Of a stretch of DNA of 64,000 nt, positions 1 to 8,378 are shown one piece after another. This DNA is from Helicoverpa zea (lineage: Eukaryota > Arthropoda > Insecta > Lepidoptera > Noctuidae). The translations under genes and the position numbers were made by a program. Numbering within the stretch: the first letter of the stretch is position 1; each line of letters begins with the position of its first letter. The notes beneath the pieces were generated by a model, which saw only the letters and a program-made list of their open reading frames with translations, did not search any database and was not told the DNA's origin. The stretch is taken from NCBI RefSeq assembly GCF_022581195.2, contig NC_061465.1, forward strand, positions 2,501 through 66,500. Direction: 5' to 3'.

Positions 1-1029
1 AATTGTGGTTTTCTTTGGTGACATTTTTCCAAAAAAGTAAATCGACAACCCCCATTTTTTAAATTTGCCTAGACAAAACAACACCTTCACTTTATTATCC
101 CACATTTTTAGTTTTTTCGCGAAGTAGTTTTTTCAAAATTTTCATTTTAAAACACAGTGTAGAATCAAAACATTTCAATTGTTAAATTAACCCCCAAAAA
201 TATTAAAAATATTATAAATTCTTGTGCATTTATTATAGCCTGATAGTGACCTTATCGTTCATAATTATCAAAATCCACCTTAATTTAAATTTAATATTAA
301 AACAAGGGCCTTTGCGGTCAGAGTGGGAAAGTGTCACCAAGATAACCCCTCAGAAGAGGGTGAAAACATCCCTGCGCGCAGACGAAACTTACACAAATAG
401 TTAGCTTAGGCCTTAGCAAATAAGTTAGTGTTTAAATCGTAATTTTCCAAGCGAAATTCGGGTCGTGGTACTTGTTAACGTGTTTGTCAACAAACGGTCT
501 AAACCGCATAACAACGTTAAGAACGAGATCGCGATCCGAAAATCGACTTTGTAAATATCAAACAATTTGTGATTTTGACACCGGGATACGATAGGACGTG
601 GTTAAAAACCACCCCCTACGTTTTTAAACACTCAAAAAATCCCCTGGAACAGGGAATAAAACAAACAAAAACTTTTGTAAACAACAAAAAATTAACTTCG
701 CCCGGGGTAGAAATTTAAAAACTAACTGGTGTATATTGAAGGGGGCACCTATACAGGTTATTTTAATACCCTTGAACCGACCTCAACACATGCTAGCCTA
801 AACCACACCCTAAAAACCGAAATTCTCATAACTAATTTAAGGGTAGCTATTAAGGGATGAAATATTTTGGGCGCATTCAAGGTGCACCATAAGCGTCTCG
901 ACGAGAGCTTCAAAACAAGCCCACCCACGTCAAAATCGGTCCAGGAGAAGTCGAGTTATTTTTGTTTACAAATTTCAAATTTACCCGACATATCAGGCAG
1001 TGACAAAAAGGGAGGTTATGCTTTTTATA

Positions 1030-1318
1030 ACATCATATCTCATAAACCAGGGGAGATAGACGATTTTGGACTTCAAATCCGGCCTTTGTGGTGTCGAAGA
1101 CACCACGGTTGAAGTCGGGTATAAAACGTCCATCCCCCCTGGTTTGGACCCCCTCCCCGCACACCCTAAAATAACATTTTTCAAATCCTATATCTCGGAA
1201 ACTAAGGGAGATAGCTCGATTTCGACCTCAAATCCTGCCTTTGTGGTGTCGAAGACACCACGGCAGAAGTCCTATAAGAGGAACCCCCCCCCCATATTGG
1301 ACCCCCCCCCCCCTAAAA
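1030..1318 (+). promoter_or_regulatory. Two-unit hairpin module in the G1 5' UTR
   Basis: Two diverged tandem units of about 145 nt. Each contains a TATCTC...GAGATA stem, then an 8-bp perfect stem GTGGTGTC / GACACCAC with a GAA loop (1088-1106 and 1243-1261), then a C-rich tract. In unit 1 the hairpin is framed by an outer stem GACTTCAA / TTGAAGTC; in unit 2 by GCC / GGC. The same module occurs in G2, G3 and G4. A role in translation, packaging or transcription is inference. Confidence 0.65.
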
Positions 1319-1484
1319 AATTTACTTAGCATTTTTATTATTTTTACTTTGTTGCCATATCTTGTTGAATCTTTAAACAGAGCTAAGACCTAAGTAAAGC
1401 CCTAAAAACAGTAGATTAAGCAGCAATCTACATTCATTTAACATTATACTAACTTATATATTGTTTACATATACACTCACTGAC

Positions 1485-1509
1485 TCTGACCCCTCTATAC
1501 AGGGTCAGA
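1485..1509 (+). promoter_or_regulatory. 9-nt-loop hairpin upstream of G1 ORF1
   Basis: Perfect 8-bp stem TCTGACCC / GGGTCAGA enclosing the loop CTCTATACA, 109 nt upstream of the ORF1 ATG. Equivalent hairpins with a 9-nt loop of the form CYCTWTACA but different stems precede ORF1 in G2, G3, G4, T1, T2 and T3. Confidence 0.75.
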
Positions 1510-1617
1510 CTAACTATTGACAACGTTCCCCGTCTCACTCACTAAGCCTAGCGCACACGTACACTAAACATACACACAACCCGCATAACAACAAATACAC
1601 ATTACACACGCAACACA

Positions 1618-3146
1618 ATGTACCGCACACCGACGACCTCTGGCGCCGCCACAAAACCAGTCACCCCCAGCCCTTCTGCAACTACAACTGCATTAGCACC
1701 AGCACAGGATGCCGCCAAAACCTTCATCCGGAGACCAGACCGGAAAAGGAGATCACTGGATAATATGGCAGTATACCAGACGCAAACAGAGGACTACGCA
1801 ACAAAAAGCACGAACACACTCCTTCAGGAAGTCATGAAAACCTTTGAGGACATTCCCTCAAAGGTCAAAGAATATCCTCAAATGAGGAAAGATATCAAGA
1901 CCTTCCTGGAGGTACAGTCTGACAGGGGCCTCCGCGTCCTGTTTGAACTGAGCAAGCGGGTAACAAGCTTGGAAACAGCGGCAACCAGGACGCGGGCGCC
2001 TAGTACTGCCGGACTGCCAGATAAAGATGTCCGCATCATTGAAAGGCTGGAGGATGTCGAGACTCAGCTGCAAATGCGGCTGAACAAGCTCGAAGAGAAG
2101 ATGGTGCTGTGCTTCGACCAACAGACAGCTCTTCGAGACGATGGCGGGTCCGACATCATTGACAAGATCGTCGATAAAATCGACGAGGCTAAGGCGGCCA
2201 TCAACCAGACGACGCAAGGCGTCATGGTAGTGAGCCGCACTCAGATTACCCTCGACGAGAAGCTCGACGGTATTGCCGATGATGTCGCTTCAGCCAAAGC
2301 AACGTTGTCTGAAGTCGCAAAGCAAGACAAGCAGCCATCCGAGCCTAGGTCGTACGCGAGCGTCGCAGCAGCCAAACCCGGGTACCGGCCGGCACTTCAC
2401 TCGATGGCGGTCACTCTCGAAGGCAATCAGGAGACTGCCGACGAAGTGCTCGAGCGAGTGAAGAAGGCGGTCGATGCCCGGGTACTGGCCTAAAAATTAA
2501 TAAGGTGCGAAAAGCAAAAAATCAGACCGTCATCTTAGGGTGCGACACAAGAGAAGAATTAAACAAGGTGAAACAAAGGATTGAAAGTCAGGGTGAAGGT
2601 TTGATTGTATCAAATATGAAAAATAAAAATCCGCTCGTCATTCTAAAGGACGTCTTCCTGCCCAGCGACGACGAGGACATAATCAGGGCGCTTCATATTC
2701 AGAATGAGGAGATATTCAGAGATCTCTCTCAAGAAGACAGGGAAACAACGATTAAATTTAAAAAACGGACAAGAAACCCTAAAACCGCGCACGTCATTAT
2801 CCAGGTTGGTCCCGTGGTATGGCGGAGGATGACGGAGGCTGGAGCCCTCTACCTGGACCTGCAAAGGGTCAGAGTGGAGGACCAGTCCCCGCTCATCCAA
2901 TGCACGAAATGCTTGGCATTCGGGCACGGCCGGAAATTTTGCACGGAAAGTGCGGACAGGTGCAGCCACTGCGGCGGCCCGCATCTGCGCGAGAAATGTG
3001 CAGATTTTATGGCAGGCAACGAACCGCGGTGCTGCAACTGCTCGCACTCTAGGCTGCAGAACACTGAGCACAATGCCTTCAGTGCTGATTGCCCCGTTCG
3101 CAAAAAATGGGACTACCTGGCTCGTGCAACAACAATGTACGTTTGA
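1618..3146 (+). pseudogene. ORF1 (Gag-like) of G1, one frameshift
   Basis: Begins MYRTPTTSG at ATG 1618 and ends with TGA at 3144-3146. A single-nucleotide deletion near 2475-2482 (compare G4 near 25410) ends the first frame at 2493; the rest is read in another frame from about 2478. Without that indel the frame would match the 507-aa ORF1 of G4. The N-terminal half is hydrophilic with a likely coiled coil (heptad-like stretch around residues 125-165). The C-terminal half carries three zinc knuckles (CX2CX4HX4C, CX2CX3HX4C, CX2CX9HX6C) as in TRAS/SART/R1-clade ORF1. Such proteins bind element RNA and form RNPs; nuclear or telomeric location is inferred from TRAS/SART work. The break could also be a consensus error. 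Confidence 0.85.
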
Positions 3147-4518
3147 CTCACCACACATCACCCACACAATTACACAAATAAACACACAAACCACATACAA
3201 ATACACAAACCGGGAGTACAAAGGACACTGGAACACAATAGCAATTAAAACAGAGACATGGAAACCGGACAAACAAAAAACAATTAAAACACGATATGAA
3301 AAATATATAGTGAATATATACACATATCAAAAACACACAGAAACACCTGACACATACCCCAACAAAGACAAAAAGTTCCAAAAATAATAACAGTCAAAGA
3401 AAAGTGAATAAATATATATAAAATGAGTTTATATATATATTATTAATACAAATAAATAGAGCAAGTAAACATAAAAGTAAATACATGTGAGCAAACTACA
3501 AAAGAATACAAGACCATAACCCTAGGGTTGCATCCAACTATAGCTACGTATGAAAAATTATAACTATGTAAGGTATAAACACAAAAACACTACAAAAAAT
3601 ATGAAATATTAGGTAACGAAACTTAAAAGAAATGCAAAATTAAAACTTTTTCTACGAAAAATTTAAAATTAAAATTGTAAGTAGAATAAGAAAGAAATAA
3701 GAATACCATCATATAACTAGAGTATACTAATGAATAAAAAATTAAGTACCCACCCACCTACTAAAACATAAAAGCGCCCAAAACCACCTCCTTGTCACTG
3801 CGACAGGAAGCGCGCCCAGGAATACCTAATTTTTGTAACAGCAATGTAAAAGTTGTCATGCCATCACACGCTAGAAATTATATTTCAAATGTGTAAATAA
3901 GATAACAAGTAAAGTTTCAAATAGCTTAATGTAACCAAGTAGTACCTAGATTGTAAGAACAAAAATGTTAAATTAAGAAAAATAGAAAGTAAGTCCAAAC
4001 TATTGTTATGTTATCATAAGCTAAAAGTACAGTGTAAAACCATCTGTAAGCAATATAAAAATACAAAATAAGTTGCAAATGTCGTATAATTAAGATAACT
4101 AGTAATACTAAGAACATAAGGATGTGAAATGACAAACTGCTGTCAAGAGATAAAAATTAGAGTAAAAGTTTATGTAAGAAAAAATAGATGTTAAGATGCA
4201 ATTGTAAAAAAAGTTTTAAAAATACTGTTGAAAGTACATAGAATAAGGATACAAAATGTAAAATTAGAAAACTGTAAGAACATAATAATATAGTGTCAAT
4301 ATCTTTATTTGAAATAAAAGCCAGAACCCGAATATTAATCCCAGAATAAAATAAATAGTAGAGATTAGCGGGAATCCCACCCGGCAAGGAATAAAAGATG
4401 ACGAATGAATGAGTAAAGTATGCGGCTTGAAAGTGAGAGAGGAATATATGCGAGAACTGGTATGCATGAGACTCTAGAATAATAAGATCCTGCTGTTCTT
4501 ATGAGCGGGGAAAAGCAG
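3147..4518 (+). other. Long AT-rich 3' UTR of G1, without ORF2
   Basis: 1.37 kb, very AT-rich, no coding frame. It opens with an ACA-rich G-poor tract, then has an A/T palindrome around 3407-3446, and ends with a conserved hairpin at 4489-4509 (CCTGCT / AGCGGG, 9-nt loop) followed by GAAAAGCAG and the poly(A). The place where TRAS elements carry ORF2 is occupied only by this sequence. Confidence 0.75.
4489..4509 (+). promoter_or_regulatory. 3'-terminal hairpin of G1
   Basis: Stem CCTGCT / AGCGGG with loop GTTCTTATG, 10 nt before the poly(A). Subfamily B has CCCGTT / AACGGG with loop GATCTCATG at the same place. One pair changes on both sides (C-G to T-A), which supports a real RNA stem. Likely recognised by the reverse transcriptase that primes at the target (inference). 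Confidence 0.6.
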
Positions 4519-4553
<35 letters not shown>

Positions 4554-4556
<3 letters not shown>

Positions 4557-4575
4557 AACCTAACCTAACCTAACC
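4554..4575. repeat. Telomeric (CCTAA)n block
   Basis: About 4.5 units of CCTAA between the poly(A) of G1 and the 3' end of SART fragment S0. It is the insect TTAGG telomere repeat read on the C-rich strand. Confidence 0.97.
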
Positions 4576-4727
4576 TTTCTTTTCTCGGGGGGAAATCCTC
4601 ATGGACTTCCTCCGCCTGGGGAGAGGCGGAGGGGTGTGCCGGACTCTTACCGGCTAAAACCCCCCTGTGTCCTCCTTACACGTGGGCGCGGGGCCGCGGG
4701 AATCCAAATTCTTCCGCAGCCCCGCAC
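4576..4727 (-). mobile_element. S0: 152-bp 5'-truncated SART fragment
   Basis: Matches the 3'-terminal 3' UTR of S1 (27472-27614) from the CTCGGGGGG end to CCCCGCAC, then joins AACCTAACC. The poly(A) (read as T on the + strand) is short and interrupted by a C, unlike the other copies. No coding sequence. Confidence 0.9.
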
Positions 4728-4761
4728 AACCTAACCTAACCTAACCTAACCTAACCTAACC
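4728..4761. repeat. Telomeric (CCTAA)n block
   Basis: Uninterrupted CCTAA units between the truncated 5' end of S0 and the 5' end of G2. Confidence 0.97.
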
Positions 4762-6283
4762 GGAGTCTGCTGGCAGCCACCACCGCGAGCGCCACGTTTT
4801 TTCCACGCTCCGTTGCTAAAAATCGGGAAAATAGGTTTTTTCGCGTAAATATACAAGTGTTGTATATCCACGTACGCGTCTCAGTGAGGAGAACACAATA
4901 GTGAAAACCGCCCGGAAATCGGAGAAAGTGCGTGAAAGTTGTGCTCGCAAAAACCGTGATTTTTGGTGTTTTTGTGAAACGCTGCGGAAACCAGATCGAC
5001 GACCCCCCACTTTTTTGGGGTCAAAACAACCGGCTTGACGAGCCCCGTCCACTGGACACCATCCGGGATTTTTCCGGTGAAAAATCGCCGACGTAATCCC
5101 GGAAAAACATCTACCACGTGCCACATGGTTTTACTTCCAGCACAGCTGGAAAGGCGTGTCTTATATCAAAAGACGCGTCTTTGAAAGGCGAGTCTCCTGG
5201 CACCCGGATCAAGACCATCGGACCACCCTGGACGGAGCTACAGCCCCTCAAAGGTCGAAAAATTTAGTACCATTTTCAGTGCCATTTTCCCGCAAAATAA
5301 GATCGACGACCCCCCAATTTTACACTACTATTATATTAGAGACTACCTTAACTTTAATTTCCCAAATTTTCAGATTTCTCGGCCCGGTAGTTAAGTCAAA
5401 ATTGAAATTTTAAATTACAGTATATTTTCCAAAATCTTTACTTTCGAAATTAAAACCCCCCCTATTAATCAAATTCAAAAAACTTATTTCAAAATTGTAG
5501 TTCAGTTAGCCCTATATCGGACTATAACACCAAAATTTACTTTAACTTATTTTTTAAATAAAAACAAACCACTTTGCGGTTGTTGCGGGAGGGTGGCACG
5601 GAGAACACCCCTCAGAAGAGGGTGAAGACGTGGTTGCGCGCAGACGTAAATTAGATTTTAAGATAGTTAAGACTCTAAGCTATAAGCTAGTTTTTAGTTT
5701 GAAATTTTTGGAGTGTTTTTCGAGTCGCTAGACTTTTTGATAATTTTGTTTACAAGCGGCATCAACCGCAAAACAAGGTTATCTACGAGATCGCGAATCG
5801 AAAATCGACTTCCAAAATAACAAAAAATTCTCATTTTCAAATATACCATTGTAAAGGGCTTGGCGAAAAACCAACCCCCACGTCGAAAAAATTGACATAA
5901 ACACCCTGGAACAGGGTAGAAATCAGCCCTAAAGTTATAAGTCTTAACTTAACCATAGGGGTTAAATTTTTAAATATTATTCGGATGTTCTTACCCAAAA
6001 ACCCTCGTTATAAACACTGCAACCCTAATAAATAGACTTCTTCAATAATTAAATTTAAATAACACCCCGGCTTAAAATTCGATTTTTTTTTTATGTTTAT
6101 GTTAGGGTAGTTTTAAAGGGAAAAATAAATTAATAAAAATTTAAAGCGGCATAGAAAGACACCGACGAGAGCTTTCTAACAAGCCTACACACGTCGAAAT
6201 CGGTTCAGTAGAAACGTAAAATAATTTTACAAATTTTACAATTTTATCCGACACAACGGAGGGAGGTTCTGTGTTTAAGCTAG

Positions 6284-6580
6284 TTATATCTCGGAAACTA
6301 GGAGAGATAGACGATTTTCGACCTCAAATCCGGCCTTTGTGGTGTCGAAGACACCACGGTTAAAGTCGGATATAAAACGTCCATCCCCCCTGGTTTGGAC
6401 CCCCTCCCCCGCACACCCTCTAAATAAAACCTACAAATCCCGATATCTCCGAAACTAAGGGAGATAGCTCATTTTGGACTTCAAATCCTGCCTTTGTGGT
6501 GTCCAAGACACCACGGCAAAAGTCATATAAGAGGAACCCCCCCCTCAGTTTGGACCTCCCCCCTCCCCCCCTAAAATTAA
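6284..6580 (+). promoter_or_regulatory. Two-unit hairpin module in the G2 5' UTR
   Basis: Same arrangement as in G1: TATCTC...GAGATA stem, then GTGGTGTC / GACACCAC hairpin (6339-6357 with GAA loop; 6496-6514 with CAA loop), then a C-rich tract, twice. The loop changes while both stem arms stay intact. Confidence 0.65.
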
Positions 6581-6720
6581 AATTTATTTTCTTATAATTT
6601 GGTTTTATACATAATTGATGACAAACCGGTGGCGTTTAAGAGCTAAAACATAGTCCACAAACCGACTTCAGGTACAACTGATACCTAAACTAACTGTACA
6701 GTTTTTACACTATTATCGAC

Positions 6721-6745
6721 TCTGACCCCCCTATACAGGGTCAGA
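6721..6745 (+). promoter_or_regulatory. 9-nt-loop hairpin upstream of G2 ORF1
   Basis: Perfect stem TCTGACCC / GGGTCAGA with loop CCCTATACA, 112 nt upstream of the ORF1 ATG. The loop is identical to that of T1 and T3, whose stems differ completely. Confidence 0.75.
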
Positions 6746-6857
6746 CTGACAACGTTCCCCGTTCTTCTCGCCAAACATACAGCACATACACACAACACAC
6801 ACACATCACACACATAAGCCGCACACAACATATACACGTTACACAAAAATAAACAAG

Positions 6858-8378
6858 ATGTATCGCACACCGACAACCTCCGGCTTACACCCCAAGCCGG
6901 GCACCTCCTCCAGTACCCCTTCATCTCCATCCGCTCCAGCGCAGGACGCTGCGTTAACCTTTATCCGCAGACCAGACAGAAACAGGAGGTCGCTGGACAA
7001 CATGGCAATATACAAAAAACAGGATTACGGGGCAAAAACAAACGACGAGCTCCTTCAGGAAGTGATGAAGACCTTTGAGGACATTCCCTCAAAGGTCAAA
7101 GAGTACCCTCAAATGAGGAAGGACATCAAGACCTTCCTGGAGGAGAGATCAGATAAATGTCTGCGTATCCTGTTCGAGCTTAGCAAGCGAGTGACCGGCC
7201 TGGAAACTAAAGAACGAACACCAGCTTTAGCACTAGCCAGGCCTCCCGGAAATGAGGGTCACATGCTCGAAAAACTGGAGGAAGTGGAGTCCCAACTGCA
7301 AACGCGGCTTAATCAACTGGAAGAGAAAATGGTTTGGTGCTTCGACCAGCAAACAGCACTGCGCGACGATGGCGGGTCCGACATCATCGACAAGATCGTC
7401 GACAAAATCGACGAGGCTAAGGCGGCCATCAGTCAGACGACGCAAAGCGTCCTGGTGGTGGGCCGCACTCAGATTACTCTCGACGAGAAGCTCGACGGTA
7501 TTGCCGGTGATGTCGTAACAGCCAAAGAAACAATACTTGACGTCGCAAAAGGCAGGCAGCCAGGCGAGACCCTTAACAGGTCTTACGCCAGCGTCACAGC
7601 AGCCAGACCCGGGCATCGGCCGGCGCTTCACTCGATGGCGATCACACTCGAAGGCAACCAGGAGACTGCCGACGAGGTGCTCGGGCGAGTGAGGAGGGCG
7701 GTCGATGCCAGGGAAACTGGGCTCAAAATAAACAAGGTGCGAAAGGCGAAGAACCAAACCATAATCGTTGGATGCGATACCGAAACCGAACTGGACAAAG
7801 TGAAACAGAGAATAGAAAGCCGGGGAGAGGGCTTGATAGTCTCCAACATAAAGAACAAAAACCCACTCGTCATCTTAAAAGATGTATTTCTTGATAGTGA
7901 CGACGAAGAGCTAATACAAGCAATACGTGTTCAGAATAAAGAAATCTTTATGGACCTTTCGGAAGAGGACACGGATATGACAATTAAGTTTAAAAAGAGG
8001 ACAAGAAATCCAAAAACGGCACACATCATAGTTCAGGTAAAACCCATTATATGGCGGAGGATGGTGGAGGCTGGAGCCCTTTACCTGGACCTGCAAAGGG
8101 TCAGAGTGGAGGACCAGTCTCCGCTCATCCAATGCACGAAATGCTTGGCATTCGGGCACGGCCGGAAATTTTGCACGGAAGGTGCGGACAGGTGCAGTCA
8201 CTGCGGTGGCCCGCATCTGCGCGAGAAATGCGCAGACTTCATCGCAGGGAACGAACCGCAGTGCTGCAACTGCTCGCACTCGAAGTTACAAAGGACCGAC
8301 CACAATGCCTTTAGCGCTGAGTGCCCCGTCCGCCGAAAATGGGACTACCTGGCCAGACAAACGACAGCCTATGTATGA
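6858..8378 (+). CDS. ORF1 (Gag-like nucleic-acid-binding protein) of G2, intact
   Basis: 506 aa from the ATG of MYRTPTTSG, the start shared by all copies of the family. Residues 1-60 are Ser/Thr/Pro-rich then basic. About 60-250 are charged and helix-rich with a probable coiled coil (Leu/Glu-rich stretch near 138-165). About 255-415 align with the middle domain of R1-clade ORF1 (RRM-like in this class, by family knowledge). Residues 426-489 hold three zinc knuckles: CX2CX4HX4C, CX2CX3HX4C and CX2CX9HX6C. The C-terminal third is clearly related to ORF1 of T1-T3, and the N-termini share an RTP motif (MYRTP versus MFGxRTP). It is the only protein the element can encode. Expected role: binding element RNA and forming an RNP, possibly guided to telomeres; TRAS ORF2 would have to act in trans (inference). 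Confidence 0.9.
   Translation: MYRTPTTSGLHPKPGTSSSTPSSPSAPAQDAALTFIRRPDRNRRSLDNMAIYKKQDYGAKTNDELLQEVMKTFEDIPSKVKEYPQMRKDIKTFLEERSDKCLRILFELSKRVTGLETKERTPALALARPPGNEGHMLEKLEEVESQLQTRLNQLEEKMVWCFDQQTALRDDGGSDIIDKIVDKIDEAKAAISQTTQSVLVVGRTQITLDEKLDGIAGDVVTAKETILDVAKGRQPGETLNRSYASVTAARPGHRPALHSMAITLEGNQETADEVLGRVRRAVDARETGLKINKVRKAKNQTIIVGCDTETELDKVKQRIESRGEGLIVSNIKNKNPLVILKDVFLDSDDEELIQAIRVQNKEIFMDLSEEDTDMTIKFKKRTRNPKTAHIIVQVKPIIWRRMVEAGALYLDLQRVRVEDQSPLIQCTKCLAFGHGRKFCTEGADRCSHCGGPHLREKCADFIAGNEPQCCNCSHSKLQRTDHNAFSAECPVRRKWDYLARQTTAYV

Larger units (their letters stand above)
1..1617 (+). other. 5' UTR of G1 (partial)
   Basis: AT-rich leader without a convincing reading frame. It is closely similar to G4 from about 22863 onward and only patchily similar to subfamily B. 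It contains the two-unit hairpin module (1030-1318), the 9-nt-loop hairpin (1485-1509) and a CA-rich, G-poor stretch over the last 60 nt before ORF1. Small frames at 222-404, 867-1112 and 1066-1329 are not conserved in G4 and are not called. Confidence 0.75.
1..4553 (+). mobile_element. G1: Gag-only TRAS-derived telomeric retrotransposon, subfamily A (5' end outside window)
   Basis: The element runs from the window start to a 35-nt poly(A) at 4519-4553, followed directly by CCTAACC. By comparison with G4 (22367-27422) about 500 bp of its 5' end lie outside the window. Order: structured 5' UTR, one ORF1 with a frameshift, AT-rich 3' UTR, poly(A). No endonuclease or reverse transcriptase reading frame is present in any frame. 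Orientation and 3' junction are those known for TRAS elements, whose sense strand is the CCTAA strand. The assignment to a non-autonomous family rests on five copies with the same layout. Confidence 0.85.
4762..6857 (+). other. 5' UTR of G2
   Basis: The first ~350 bp are conserved with G3 and G4. This part includes a CAGCTGG motif at 5143-5149 and a palindrome AAAGACGCGTCTTT around 5169-5182. The rest is AT-rich, with the two-unit hairpin module (6284-6580), the 9-nt-loop hairpin (6721-6745) and a CA-rich stretch just before ORF1. An 85-codon frame at 5156-5413 lacks an ATG and is broken in G4, so it is not called as a gene. Confidence 0.75.

Noticed and set aside
5156..5413. 85-codon frame in the G2 5' UTR, repeated in G3 at 11120-11377
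   Set aside because: It starts at GTG, is repeated only because G2 and G3 are near-identical copies, and is interrupted by a stop in the corresponding part of G4.
6685..6930. 81-codon antisense frame over the start of G2 ORF1 (also 12665-12910)
   Set aside because: Lies opposite the leader and ORF1 start, low-complexity Cys/Val-rich product, no counterpart conserved in subfamily A.
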